NCBI RefSeq assembly: GCF_003254505.1
Contig: NZ_QFYP01000001.1
Coordinates: 2,774,001-2,838,000, forward strand
Source of the DNA: Phenylobacterium hankyongense
Lineage (GTDB): Bacteria; Pseudomonadota; Alphaproteobacteria; Caulobacterales; Caulobacteraceae
Length of the DNA stretch: 64,000 nt
Direction of reading: 5' to 3'
A model generated the notes under the pieces. The model ran no database searches. It was given only the letters and a program-made list of their open reading frames with translations, and was not told where the DNA came from. Made by a program: the position numbers and the translations under genes. Below are positions 42,216 through 50,081 of this stretch, one piece after another (position 1 is the first letter of the stretch; every line of letters starts with the position of its first letter).

Positions 42216-43889
42216 TCAGGGCAGGTAGGGCGCCTGCTGCAAGGTGAAGGCGTTCATCTGGGCCGCGCTCAGCGAGTTGATCATCGTGGTCGTCAGCACC
42301 TGCACCTGGCTGGTGGTCAGGCTGGGGATCTGGCTGGTGGTGAAGGCGTCCACCTGGGTCGTCGTCAGGCCGGCGATGACGGTGGTGGCGACGCTGCTGA
42401 GCTGGAGCCCGGAGAGTGCGGCGATCTGGGTCGTGGCCAGGCGGCCGAAGTCGGTCGCGGTCATCGCCGAGACCTGCCCGCTGGTCAGGCCGCCCAGCTG
42501 GGTCTTCGAGAGCACCGCCACCTGGGTGGTGTCGAGGACGGCGAGGTCAGCCTTGGTGAGGGCGCCGACCTGCGACGCGCTCAGCGCGGTGACCTGGGTC
42601 GTGGACAGCGCGCCCACCGCCGTGCTGGTCATCGCGCCGATCTGAGCCGGAGTGATCGCCCCGACCTGCGTGGACGTGAGCTCGCCGATCTCGGTGGCGG
42701 TGAGGCTGTGCACCTGGAACGGCGACAGGCCGCCGATCTGGCTGGCGCTGAGCGAGCTCATAGTGGTGGCGTCCAGCGACGCCAGGACGGCCGGGGCGAG
42801 CGCCCCGATCTGGCTGGGCGCCAGCTCGTCGATCTGGGTGATCGAGAAGCGCGCGACGTCGGTGGCGGAAAGCCCGCCCAGCTGGGTGGCGCTCAACCCC
42901 TGCATATGGGTCGCGTCGATCGCCGCGATCTGGCTGCTGTCGAGGCTCATGAGGTTGGTGGCCGACACCGCGCCCAGTTGCGCCGCCGACAGCGCGCCCA
43001 CCTGGGTGGTGGTGAACTTTGCGAAGTCGGACGCGCTCAGGGCGCCGGCCTGGGTGGCGGTGAGGCCGCTCATCTGGGTGGCGGCCAGGCCGCCGACCTC
43101 GGTGGCGGTGAGCATCGAGAACTCCTCGCCGGTCAGCGCGCCGATCTGCGAGACGGCCAGGGCGGCGATGTGGCTGGCGCCCAATTGTCCGAAGTCGGTG
43201 GTGCTCATCGCGCCGAACTGGGTGGTGGTCAGGCCGGCGGTCTGGGTGGTGGACAGCGTCGGTCCATAGGCGCCCAGCACATTGGACAGGGCAGGGGCGG
43301 CCAGGCCGCCGACCTGCGTGGCCGAGAGCCAGCCGACCTGGCCGGCGGAGAGCTGCTGGGCCTGCGAACCGCTGAGCGCGCCGATCTGCACTGCGGTCAT
43401 GGCGGAAAGCTGGGTCTGGCTCAGCACGCCGACCTCGGTCGTGGACAGGCCCGCGACCTGGCTGGCGCTGAGGCCCGCGACCTGGGTGCTGCTGAGCGCC
43501 TGGAACTGGGTTCCGCTCAGGCCGGACACCTGGGTGACGGTGAGGGAGCCGACCTGGGTCGCGCTCAGCGCCCCCAGCTGCGTCGAGCCGAGCGCGATGA
43601 CCTGGGCGCTGGTGAGCGCATCCAGCTGTTGGGCGTTCAGCACCTGAAGCTGCGTGGGCGCGAAGGCGATGACGTTCGAGAAGCTCGGGATCTGCGTCGC
43701 CGTCAGCCCGCGCACCTCTCCCGCGGTCAGCGCGCCGACCTGGGTGGTGTCCAGCGCCGCCACCGCCTGGGTGGTGAGCGCCCCGACCTGCGTGGACGAC
43801 ATGCCGCCGACCTGGGTCGTGGACAGGTGCGTAATCCGCGTCAGCGACAGCTGAGAGATCTGGGCGGTCGAGAGGTAGGAGATGGGCAC
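42216..43889 (-). CDS. 11-residue tandem-repeat protein (LSxTQVGAL-type)
   Basis: The 557-residue protein is almost entirely about 48 tandem 11-residue units with consensus L-(S/T)-x-(T/S)-Q-(V/I)-x-x-L-x-x, for example TTQVGALTAGE and SASQIGGLSPF. Each unit has a Ser/Thr-x-x-Gln helix-capping pattern followed by small and hydrophobic residues, so a solenoid of short helices or strands is likely. There are no Cys and few charges. No signal peptide is apparent, so export would need type I or another route. The GTG at 43889 has AGGAG nine bases upstream, which excludes the longer frame to 43958. Function is unknown; a surface, adhesive or matrix protein is a guess. Confidence 0.75.
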   Translation of the reverse strand: MPISYLSTAQISQLSLTRITHLSTTQVGGMSSTQVGALTTQAVAALDTTQVGALTAGEVRGLTATQIPSFSNVIAFAPTQLQVLNAQQLDALTSAQVIALGSTQLGALSATQVGSLTVTQVSGLSGTQFQALSSTQVAGLSASQVAGLSTTEVGVLSQTQLSAMTAVQIGALSGSQAQQLSAGQVGWLSATQVGGLAAPALSNVLGAYGPTLSTTQTAGLTTTQFGAMSTTDFGQLGASHIAALAVSQIGALTGEEFSMLTATEVGGLAATQMSGLTATQAGALSASDFAKFTTTQVGALSAAQLGAVSATNLMSLDSSQIAAIDATHMQGLSATQLGGLSATDVARFSITQIDELAPSQIGALAPAVLASLDATTMSSLSASQIGGLSPFQVHSLTATEIGELTSTQVGAITPAQIGAMTSTAVGALSTTQVTALSASQVGALTKADLAVLDTTQVAVLSKTQLGGLTSGQVSAMTATDFGRLATTQIAALSGLQLSSVATTVIAGLTTTQVDAFTTSQIPSLTTSQVQVLTTTMINSLSAAQMNAFTLQQAPYLP

Positions 43890-44191
43890 GGCGCGTGCTC
43901 CTGACGTCGGCGGTCGCAGAATGGACGCGAGGTTTCGAGAGCCACGCATCCAGCGCAAACCCCAATCCTGCGCGTGAAATAGCCCCGCCCAAGTACCCGC
44001 ATAAGGTTGCTGGGCCTCTTACAAGCTTGGTTTATAACGTCTTTAGGTTGTGGGCTGCGCCGTGACCTGCCGAGCACGGAGAATTGCATACCCGTGTTCT
44101 TGAACCCTATGGCCTCGCCGCGCGCTTCATGTTCTGATCGATCGTTAACGGAGCGCTCCGGACAGAGAGAGCGCCCAAAGGAGGAAGAAGC
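43890..44191. other. Intergenic region before the microprotein
   Basis: This divergent region should hold promoters for the repeat protein (minus) and microprotein (plus). An AT-rich part at 44020-44060 is the likely promoter zone. I see no clear consensus pair. Confidence 0.4.
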
Positions 44192-44299
44192 ATGATGTCG
44201 ACGGCAAGCGGCGTTGCGGTCTTCACAGGCGGTCTGGTGGCCACGGTGGTCGTGGTCCATGCGGTCGTCGACCTGGCGTTCAGGCTATTCGGCTGGTGA
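44192..44299 (+). CDS. 35-residue single-helix membrane microprotein
   Basis: A 36-codon frame begins ATGATG at 44192 and ends TGA at 44299. AAAGGAGGAAG lies 4 to 14 bases before it, one of the best ribosome-binding sites in the window. The product has one hydrophobic helix (GVAVFTGGLVATVVVVHAVV) followed by DLAFRLFGW, a typical small membrane protein. No family is recognised. Confidence 0.5.
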   Translation: MMSTASGVAVFTGGLVATVVVVHAVVDLAFRLFGW

Positions 44300-44392
44300 C
44301 CTGACCGACCCCGGGGGCGGTAAGCACGATCCTACGGCGCGCGACCGCGCGCAGCGCGTTGTCGCCCGACGCCCGCCGGCGTCCAAACCCCT

Positions 44393-45856
44393 TCAGTGCT
44401 GGAGATGGAGGCGCAGGCCGACGACGTTCACCGGGCCGCGATCGCGATTATAGGCCGGTCGCTCGACGAGCTGATCGTCCAGCGTCACCGTCACGTCCTT
44501 CCTGAGAGAAAGGCTGTAGTAGACCTCGGCGATGTCTTCGGCGCCGGGCCGGGGAAGGCGGCTGTCGCCGACCAGAATTCCCAGCCCTCCCGCGTTCAGG
44601 TACCGATGGCCTGCCCCCGATAGCTGGTTGACCACGAACGCCGCGCCGAAGGTGTCGTCCTTGCGGCCCCAGCGCGAGCCCGCGATGGAGATCCCCGCCT
44701 GAGCCGTATGGTCGATGTCCGTGTATTCGTAGGACTCATAGGTTCCGTCGGACCATCCCCAGCGCGCAAACACCCCGATATCCTTGGCCACCTCCTGCTC
44801 CAGATTGAGGTGGAGCCCTGGACGGCTGCGATAGTGGCGCACCAGGGCCGTGTCGGCCGGCTGTCCGGTGGTCGCCGATAGCTGCACCGCGTCGTCATAG
44901 CGCCCCATCCGCCCGCGGGTGACGAAGCCGGTCAGACGCAGGGCGCCTGGATGTCCCTGCAGCGAGAACCGGCGCTCGGCCTCGCCGACCAGTTGGAACT
45001 GGCTGAAATCGGACGTGAGCACGCCGCTGTTGGGGACGATCGACAGATCGAAGACGCCCGCACGCCACGTCCAGTCACCCCGGTATGCCTCGGCCGCCGC
45101 ACCATAGGTGTAGCCCCAGGCGTCGGCGGCGTAGTCGAAGCTGCCGGCGTCGATCAGCGACCAGTTCATGAAGTCGTGGCGCGGGTCGTGGGCGTACTTG
45201 TTGGTGTCGAAGACATCGGTGGCGTTGAGCTTCCCGGCCGTAAGCACCAGCCGGTCCCGGGCGCGCGAGCCGCCGAGCTGGTTCAGGTCGGCGTCGACGT
45301 CCTCACGTTCCGCGCCGAGAGCGATGGTCTGGCGGATGAAGAGCCGGGCGATGCGGGCGTAGGGGTGGCTGCGCCCGACCTTGGCGCCGTCGCCGTTGAC
45401 GTAACCGGCTGCGCCCAGCGTGTTGTTCGGGGCATAGCCCTGGTACATCTCGAGATTGCCCCAGATCTCGGCGCCGGACCACGGCGCGATCCCCGCGTAG
45501 AGGGTCGCGTCGACAGTATTTCCCCACGTGGCCTGAGGCCGAAAGCTGTTCCCGCCCTCGTAGGGGCTGCTGAACGCGCCGTAGTGCTGGAGGATATCGG
45601 TACTTTGCACATGCAGCGCCCAGCTCTGCGGCGGCGCCGACCTTCCTTCGTCCGCCTGCTGCGTTCCCGGCGGCGGGTTCTCCTGTTTCGGCTGCGGCTC
45701 GGGGCCGCGCTCCTGGGCCACCGCGGCGGTCGCGCCGAGCGCCAGGATCGCGACGGTGGCGAGGAGCCGCAGGGGCCGGCTCCGCACCAGCCGAAGCTGC
45801 GGACGCTCGGTCGGTTTGACGTCAGCCGAGGTGTCTTTTTCCAGCTCTATCGCCAT
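44393..45856 (-). CDS. OprB-type carbohydrate-selective porin
   Basis: The 487-residue protein has a signal sequence (about 28-47, LLATVAILALGATAAVAQ), a Pro/Gln-rich spacer and a beta-barrel domain of the OprB family. Recognisable parts are QATWGNTVDATLYAGIAPWSGAEIWGN, LVLTAGKLNATDVFDTNKYAHDPRHDFMNW, the FDLSIVPN block and VFARWGWSDGTYE. It ends LRLHLQH rather than in the usual Phe. Such porins give sugars passage through the outer membrane. It stands alone, with a small secreted protein gene upstream in the same direction. Confidence 0.88.
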   Translation of the reverse strand: MAIELEKDTSADVKPTERPQLRLVRSRPLRLLATVAILALGATAAVAQERGPEPQPKQENPPPGTQQADEGRSAPPQSWALHVQSTDILQHYGAFSSPYEGGNSFRPQATWGNTVDATLYAGIAPWSGAEIWGNLEMYQGYAPNNTLGAAGYVNGDGAKVGRSHPYARIARLFIRQTIALGAEREDVDADLNQLGGSRARDRLVLTAGKLNATDVFDTNKYAHDPRHDFMNWSLIDAGSFDYAADAWGYTYGAAAEAYRGDWTWRAGVFDLSIVPNSGVLTSDFSQFQLVGEAERRFSLQGHPGALRLTGFVTRGRMGRYDDAVQLSATTGQPADTALVRHYRSRPGLHLNLEQEVAKDIGVFARWGWSDGTYESYEYTDIDHTAQAGISIAGSRWGRKDDTFGAAFVVNQLSGAGHRYLNAGGLGILVGDSRLPRPGAEDIAEVYYSLSLRKDVTVTLDDQLVERPAYNRDRGPVNVVGLRLHLQH

Positions 45857-46060
45857 CCAGGCCCGCTTTGAGCAATTGGTACCTCGCAACGCACAAGCTT
45901 GAGGTTTGATCCTGCGTCGGCTCACGAGCCAGCTGAAAATAGGGCGCGCTTCCAGCGTGTTGAGCGCGTTGCTTCGGAGCGAGGCGGGCGCCCATGCAGC
46001 AGGCCACTCCGCCGCCGCAGAGGCGGCGGCGGAGTCCGGTCTGCGGTCACCGGCCGTGGT

Positions 46061-46372
46061 TCAGTAGCGGTAACCCTCGCCATCGTGACCGTGGGACCGA
46101 TGGTCGCGCCGGTCCCATTGATTGCGGCGATCGTTCGAATAGGCCCACTGACGGTCGCGGCGGTCGTGACCGCCGTTGTAATAGGCGTCGCCGTAGGCGG
46201 CGGCGTAAGCCCGGCCGTAGCGGTCACCGCGCGGCTGTTCACGCCAGGACTGACTCTGCGGCGCCCGACGCCAGCCGTCGTTGTAGCGGCCATAGTCTTG
46301 CGCCATGGCCGCGGCCGGCGCCAACAGGGATGCGGCCGTCGCGGCCGCCAACAGCATCGCCTTCATGGACAT
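46061..46372 (-). CDS. Small exported Tyr/Arg/Asp-rich protein
   Basis: The 103-residue product has a clear signal peptide (cleavage after AAAMA, residue 24). The mature part is rich in Tyr, Arg, Asp, Trp and Gly (DYGRYNDGWRRAP, NGGHDRRDRQWAYSNDRR) and probably disordered. No family is recognised. GGGAG precedes the ATG at 46372 by eight bases. Confidence 0.55.
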   Translation of the reverse strand: MSMKAMLLAAATAASLLAPAAAMAQDYGRYNDGWRRAPQSQSWREQPRGDRYGRAYAAAYGDAYYNGGHDRRDRQWAYSNDRRNQWDRRDHRSHGHDGEGYRY

Positions 46373-46494
46373 GTTCGATCTCCCGAATGCGGCGCGTTCC
46401 AGAAGCGGAATGGCGTCGGATCACCCACACCCTAGGCGCCGGCCGCTGAACGCCGCCGGGACGCGCCGTTGTTTGCGGTTCACCCGGCCGTCCG

Positions 46495-47979
46495 TCACGT
46501 CCTCGCCGCAGCTCGCCCCCGCCGCGCCGCGCGTGCGGACTCGGCCTTGCGGCGCCACCAGCGCCAGGAGTCGCGCGAGCTGAACGGGTCGCCCACGTGA
46601 TAGTCCGCGATGACGGCCGCCACGCCCACGACCGGCGGCAGCAGGACGGGCCTCAGCCGGACGTAGCCGGCGTTGCGCAGGGCTTCGACCCCGGCGACCA
46701 CACCGCCGGCCTTGCCGATCGCGGCCTCCATGACCGCCTCGTCACAGCCCAGCCAGTGCGCCAGCAGCCGGGTGCGCAACCTGGTGATCTCGCGGCGCGC
46801 GCCGGTCCCGGCCCTGCCGCCGGCCTCGAAGCTCATGTCGCACTCGGTGTCGAAGCCCATGGAGCGGTTGTTGATGTTGGCTGAGCCGATCCTCAGCAGC
46901 CGGTCGTCGATGATCGTCAGCTTGGCATGGACAATGATGATCCGGCCCAGGGTGGTCACCGGGCTATAGGCCTGGAACCGTCCGGACTTGTCGGCGCGCT
47001 TCAGCGTCTCGACGAACCTCACCCGCGTGCGGTCCATGGTCGCCTGGTCGAAGTAGCTGGGCGAATGCTCCGTACCGATCAGGATCACCTCGGGCCCGTC
47101 GGGCTCCGCCAGCCGGCGCGCCAGGGCCGCGGCGATCAGCGGCGAGGTGAAGTACTGGTTCTCCATGTAGATGCAGCGTTCGGCCGCGGCGATCCCCGCC
47201 AGGTGCAGCCGCTCGACCTCGCGCACCTCCGGCTGGCGCCGCCAGGCCGGAACCGTGCGGGACAACCCGACTTCGATGCGCTCGAACTGCGCCTTCACGC
47301 CCGCCGGCCACGCCGGCCGGGTCGGCGGGGGTTCGGGCAAGATCTCGCCCGTCGCCCGCGCCCAGCGCTCGCGGAATAGCGCGCCCAGCGCCTTGGCGGC
47401 CGCGCCCTCGACCAGCCCCATCACCTCGTGGCGGCTGTCGAAGTCGTCGTCGCTGTTCCCGTGCGCGTGCCGGGTCTTTTCGCGGCGCGGGTCATTGTCC
47501 AGGTGCTGCGGCGTATCCCAGCGGTCCGGGCCGATATCGCCGCCGCCGCAGAACCCGATGGCGTCGTCGATGACGATGGCCTTCTGGTGATGGCAGGCGC
47601 CGAGCGGCAGCTTGCCGTCGAGGACGAACTTCACCTTGGATCCGGCGAACACCTTCCGATCGGCGAAGGTAAACCAGTGCTGGGTGGCGGCGACCGGGAG
47701 CGCGGATTTCCAGCACAGCACGCGGACGTCGAGTTCGGTGTTGTCCCGGGCCAGAGCCTTGAGGAAGTTCGCGATCCTGTCCTCGTCGGGACCCGCGCAA
47801 CCCTCCTGCGGGTGGAACAGGGTCTGTGGCTCGAAGGCCCAGTTCAGCAGGTGCACCGTGTGGCGGGCCTTGCGCATGGCCTTCATCGCCGCGTCGAAAT
47901 AGTCCGCCATGTCGATCAGCAGGGCGGCGCGCCCCGAGGTCTCGCGCCGCCAGCAGGTCTCACCGGGTTCCAAGAGCAC
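46495..47979 (-). CDS. Phospholipase D family protein
   Basis: The 494-residue protein has two full HxKx4D motifs: His131/Lys133/Asp138 (HHQKAIVIDD) and His351/Lys353/Asp358 (VHAKLTIIDDRLLRIGSANINNRS). It also has YMENQYFTSPLIAAAL, which is typical of true phospholipase D rather than cardiolipin synthase. It probably cleaves or transphosphatidylates phospholipids. There is no signal peptide; the C-terminus has a short hydrophobic patch. The GTG at 47979 is preferred since GGAGG lies seven bases upstream; the TTG at 47997 contains that site. It lies downstream of the DUF2252 gene on the same strand. Confidence 0.88.
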   Translation of the reverse strand: MLLEPGETCWRRETSGRAALLIDMADYFDAAMKAMRKARHTVHLLNWAFEPQTLFHPQEGCAGPDEDRIANFLKALARDNTELDVRVLCWKSALPVAATQHWFTFADRKVFAGSKVKFVLDGKLPLGACHHQKAIVIDDAIGFCGGGDIGPDRWDTPQHLDNDPRREKTRHAHGNSDDDFDSRHEVMGLVEGAAAKALGALFRERWARATGEILPEPPPTRPAWPAGVKAQFERIEVGLSRTVPAWRRQPEVREVERLHLAGIAAAERCIYMENQYFTSPLIAAALARRLAEPDGPEVILIGTEHSPSYFDQATMDRTRVRFVETLKRADKSGRFQAYSPVTTLGRIIIVHAKLTIIDDRLLRIGSANINNRSMGFDTECDMSFEAGGRAGTGARREITRLRTRLLAHWLGCDEAVMEAAIGKAGGVVAGVEALRNAGYVRLRPVLLPPVVGVAAVIADYHVGDPFSSRDSWRWWRRKAESARAARRGRAAART

Positions 47980-48065
47980 TCGCGCGCCTCCAGCCAAGCT
48001 TGTCTAATCACTCACGGCCAAGGTCGTTCCCGCCGGAGGATCATGAAGCCCAGCTCGACCGCAGC

Positions 48066-49286
48066 TCAGGCGGCGTGGTCCAACGCGAACATGCGGCAAT
48101 GCTCCAGGTAGGCGCGCTCATGGATGCCCAGCAGGTCGACGACGCACGACCACAGCCAGCTTGGCGCATCCAGCTGGGTTGAGCGGGCCCGCGAGAGCTC
48201 GGCTTGCCAGGCCGCCCGTTGATCGGCGGTCATCTGGCGGCCGTGGGCCTTGCCGACAACGCCGGCGAGGTAGGCCGCCAGGGCCGTGGCCTTGGCCTGG
48301 GTCAGTTGCTCGACCTCCAGCTTGAGATCCTGCGGCATCAGCTCCCGCAGGATGATCGGCTTGTCGAGGAGCCGCGTGGCCATCATCCGCTCGCCGAGAT
48401 TGGGGGACAGGGCCCTTGCGCCGGTGACGACGCGCACGGCGTTGTCAGGCGGCATCGCGACGTTTGCGGCGCGCGGCGCGGCGGCCGCCACGCCCTCCTT
48501 CAGGTCCACCAGGCACAGGGTCGCCGATTTTCCCTCGCCGATGCGGATCATCGCCGCAAACCGCAGGCGGCCGAGCGAGCTGCAGCCCTTAACCCAGTAG
48601 GCGGCGTCCGCGAGTGAAACCGCATCGCCGCTATCTCGGGATTGGAGCTTGGTGAGCAGGGCCCGGACGGAATCCTGCTCGAACAGGGCGCCGAGCGCGG
48701 CGCGCTCCTCGTCCGTGAGCGCCCAGAACTTCTTGCCCAGGGGGACCATGGGTTTGACGGTGTCGAGGCGCTCGGCCGCGAGGTGGCGCCAGCGGCGGCG
48801 GACTGAGCGGTCGAGCAGGCCGTGAATGGCTTCGGGTCGCAGCGCCTTCTCACCGTCGGCGTCGAACTCCCCAGCCATGGCGGTTTCGTAGCCGACCATC
48901 AGATGTTCGAGGATGCGCGCCGTGGTGACCCCGGGGAGGTCGGACCCGCGGGCCGCCGACGCGAGGGACAGGCCAAGCCGGATGAGGTCGTGGGCCGGGT
49001 TGCCGATGACCGTCTGGTCCAGGTCGCGGATCTGGACTGCGACCCGACCTTCATAGTCGGCGAGGGGGCCGAGGTTGCCGACGTGGCAGTCGCCGCAGAT
49101 CCAGATCGGCGGGCCCTCCGGCGCCGCGTGGGGCGTGGCGTCGAGCCATTCGTAGAACTTCGCGGTCGAGCCTCGCACATAGGCGTGCGCCGAGCGCGCC
49201 ATCTTCAGGTTGCGGGCGTCGCGCAGCCGGTCGGCCCGTTCGTGCGGGCCGATGGTAGTCGAACGCTTGGTCTTGCTTGCGGACAA
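48066..49286 (-). CDS. DUF2252 protein (kinase-like fold)
   Basis: The 406-residue protein matches DUF2252: KMARSAHAYVRGSTAKFYEWL, the GDCHVGNLG motif (65-73) that resembles the catalytic loop of aminoglycoside-phosphotransferase folds, IRDLDQTVIGNPAHDLIRLGLSL, and GCSSLGRLRFAAMIRI. The family is widespread in soil bacteria, and a phosphotransferase activity is suspected but unproven. TTG 49286 is chosen because GAGG lies six bases upstream; a GTG at 49310 abuts the preceding terminator and has no site. PLD, DUF2252 and hemerythrin genes follow one another, as in stress-linked clusters. Confidence 0.82.
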   Translation of the reverse strand: MSASKTKRSTTIGPHERADRLRDARNLKMARSAHAYVRGSTAKFYEWLDATPHAAPEGPPIWICGDCHVGNLGPLADYEGRVAVQIRDLDQTVIGNPAHDLIRLGLSLASAARGSDLPGVTTARILEHLMVGYETAMAGEFDADGEKALRPEAIHGLLDRSVRRRWRHLAAERLDTVKPMVPLGKKFWALTDEERAALGALFEQDSVRALLTKLQSRDSGDAVSLADAAYWVKGCSSLGRLRFAAMIRIGEGKSATLCLVDLKEGVAAAAPRAANVAMPPDNAVRVVTGARALSPNLGERMMATRLLDKPIILRELMPQDLKLEVEQLTQAKATALAAYLAGVVGKAHGRQMTADQRAAWQAELSRARSTQLDAPSWLWSCVVDLLGIHERAYLEHCRMFALDHAA

Positions 49287-49311
49287 CTCTGACCTCGGGG
49301 GGACCGCCACG

Positions 49312-49339
49312 CAAAAGGCGACCGGCGCGCCGGTCGCCT
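49312..49339 (-). terminator. Rho-independent terminator of the hemerythrin gene
   Basis: AGGCGACCGG-CGCG-CCGGTCGCCT is a perfect hairpin (49316-49339). On the minus strand it is followed by TTTT. It lies 25 bases beyond the hemerythrin stop and just before the DUF2252 gene, so that gene needs read-through or its own promoter. Confidence 0.7.
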
Positions 49340-49363
49340 CTGCGTCGCGACGTTTCAGGAAAC

Positions 49364-49894
49364 CTAGGCTCGCGGCGCCTCGCCGATGGCGGTGGACTGC
49401 AGGGTCGAGGTCTCCGGCCTGGGCAGGCCGCCCGACTTGTAGGCGGCCATCAGCTGCTTCTTCTCAGCGGCCATCGTCTCGCCCAGGGCATCCATGTCGA
49501 GACCGGCCTTGCGCGCCTGGCTGAACATGCCCTCGACCCGCTTTTCCTCTTCCTCGACGTGGTGCTCGATCTGCTCGGAGAGCACCTTCACCTTGGCCTC
49601 GTAGAATTCGTCGTCCGGGCCGCCGGCTTCGATTTCGGCGATCAGCACCTTGGCGCCGTCGTGCTCGACGTAGGCCTCCTTCAGGAGGTCCTCTTCCACC
49701 GAGCCTTCGCAAGCCGGGTAGAAGACGTCTTCCTCGATCTTGGTGTGGATCGTCAGCTCCATGCAGATCTGCTCCGCGAGGGCTTTTTTCTTGCCGTCGC
49801 CCTTGGCGGCTTCGAATTGGGCGAACAGGTCTTCCACCTTGCGGTGATCGGCCTTCAGCAGTGCGACGGCGTCGAGTTTCTCAGCGGCGGCCAT
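49364..49894 (-). CDS. Hemerythrin-domain protein
   Basis: The 176-residue four-helix protein begins LDAVALLKADHRKVEDLF (His17) and has TIHTKIEEDVFYPAC (His50, Glu54), VEHDGAKVLI (His78) and EQIEHHVEEEEKRV (His111/112, Glu116), the spacing of the HHE di-iron site. About 45 C-terminal residues are unstructured. Such proteins bind oxygen, sense redox state or protect iron. The ATG has a good site (AAGGAG). It is terminated by its own hairpin. Confidence 0.88.
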   Translation of the reverse strand: MAAAEKLDAVALLKADHRKVEDLFAQFEAAKGDGKKKALAEQICMELTIHTKIEEDVFYPACEGSVEEDLLKEAYVEHDGAKVLIAEIEAGGPDDEFYEAKVKVLSEQIEHHVEEEEKRVEGMFSQARKAGLDMDALGETMAAEKKQLMAAYKSGGLPRPETSTLQSTAIGEAPRA

Positions 49895-50081
49895 GATCGT
49901 CTCCTTGGTTTGGTGTCTGAAGTCCTCGCGGAGGCGATCGTTCCGGACCTGTTCGCTGTTGCGATGTCGCCGCCGCCGGCGGGAGACGCCGAAAACGGCC
50001 GTGCTGCGGCGCAGGTAATGCTGCGATGCCGCATTACCTGCGCTTCGGGTGGACGCAGGCTGACAGCCGAGGCTCGTGTGG

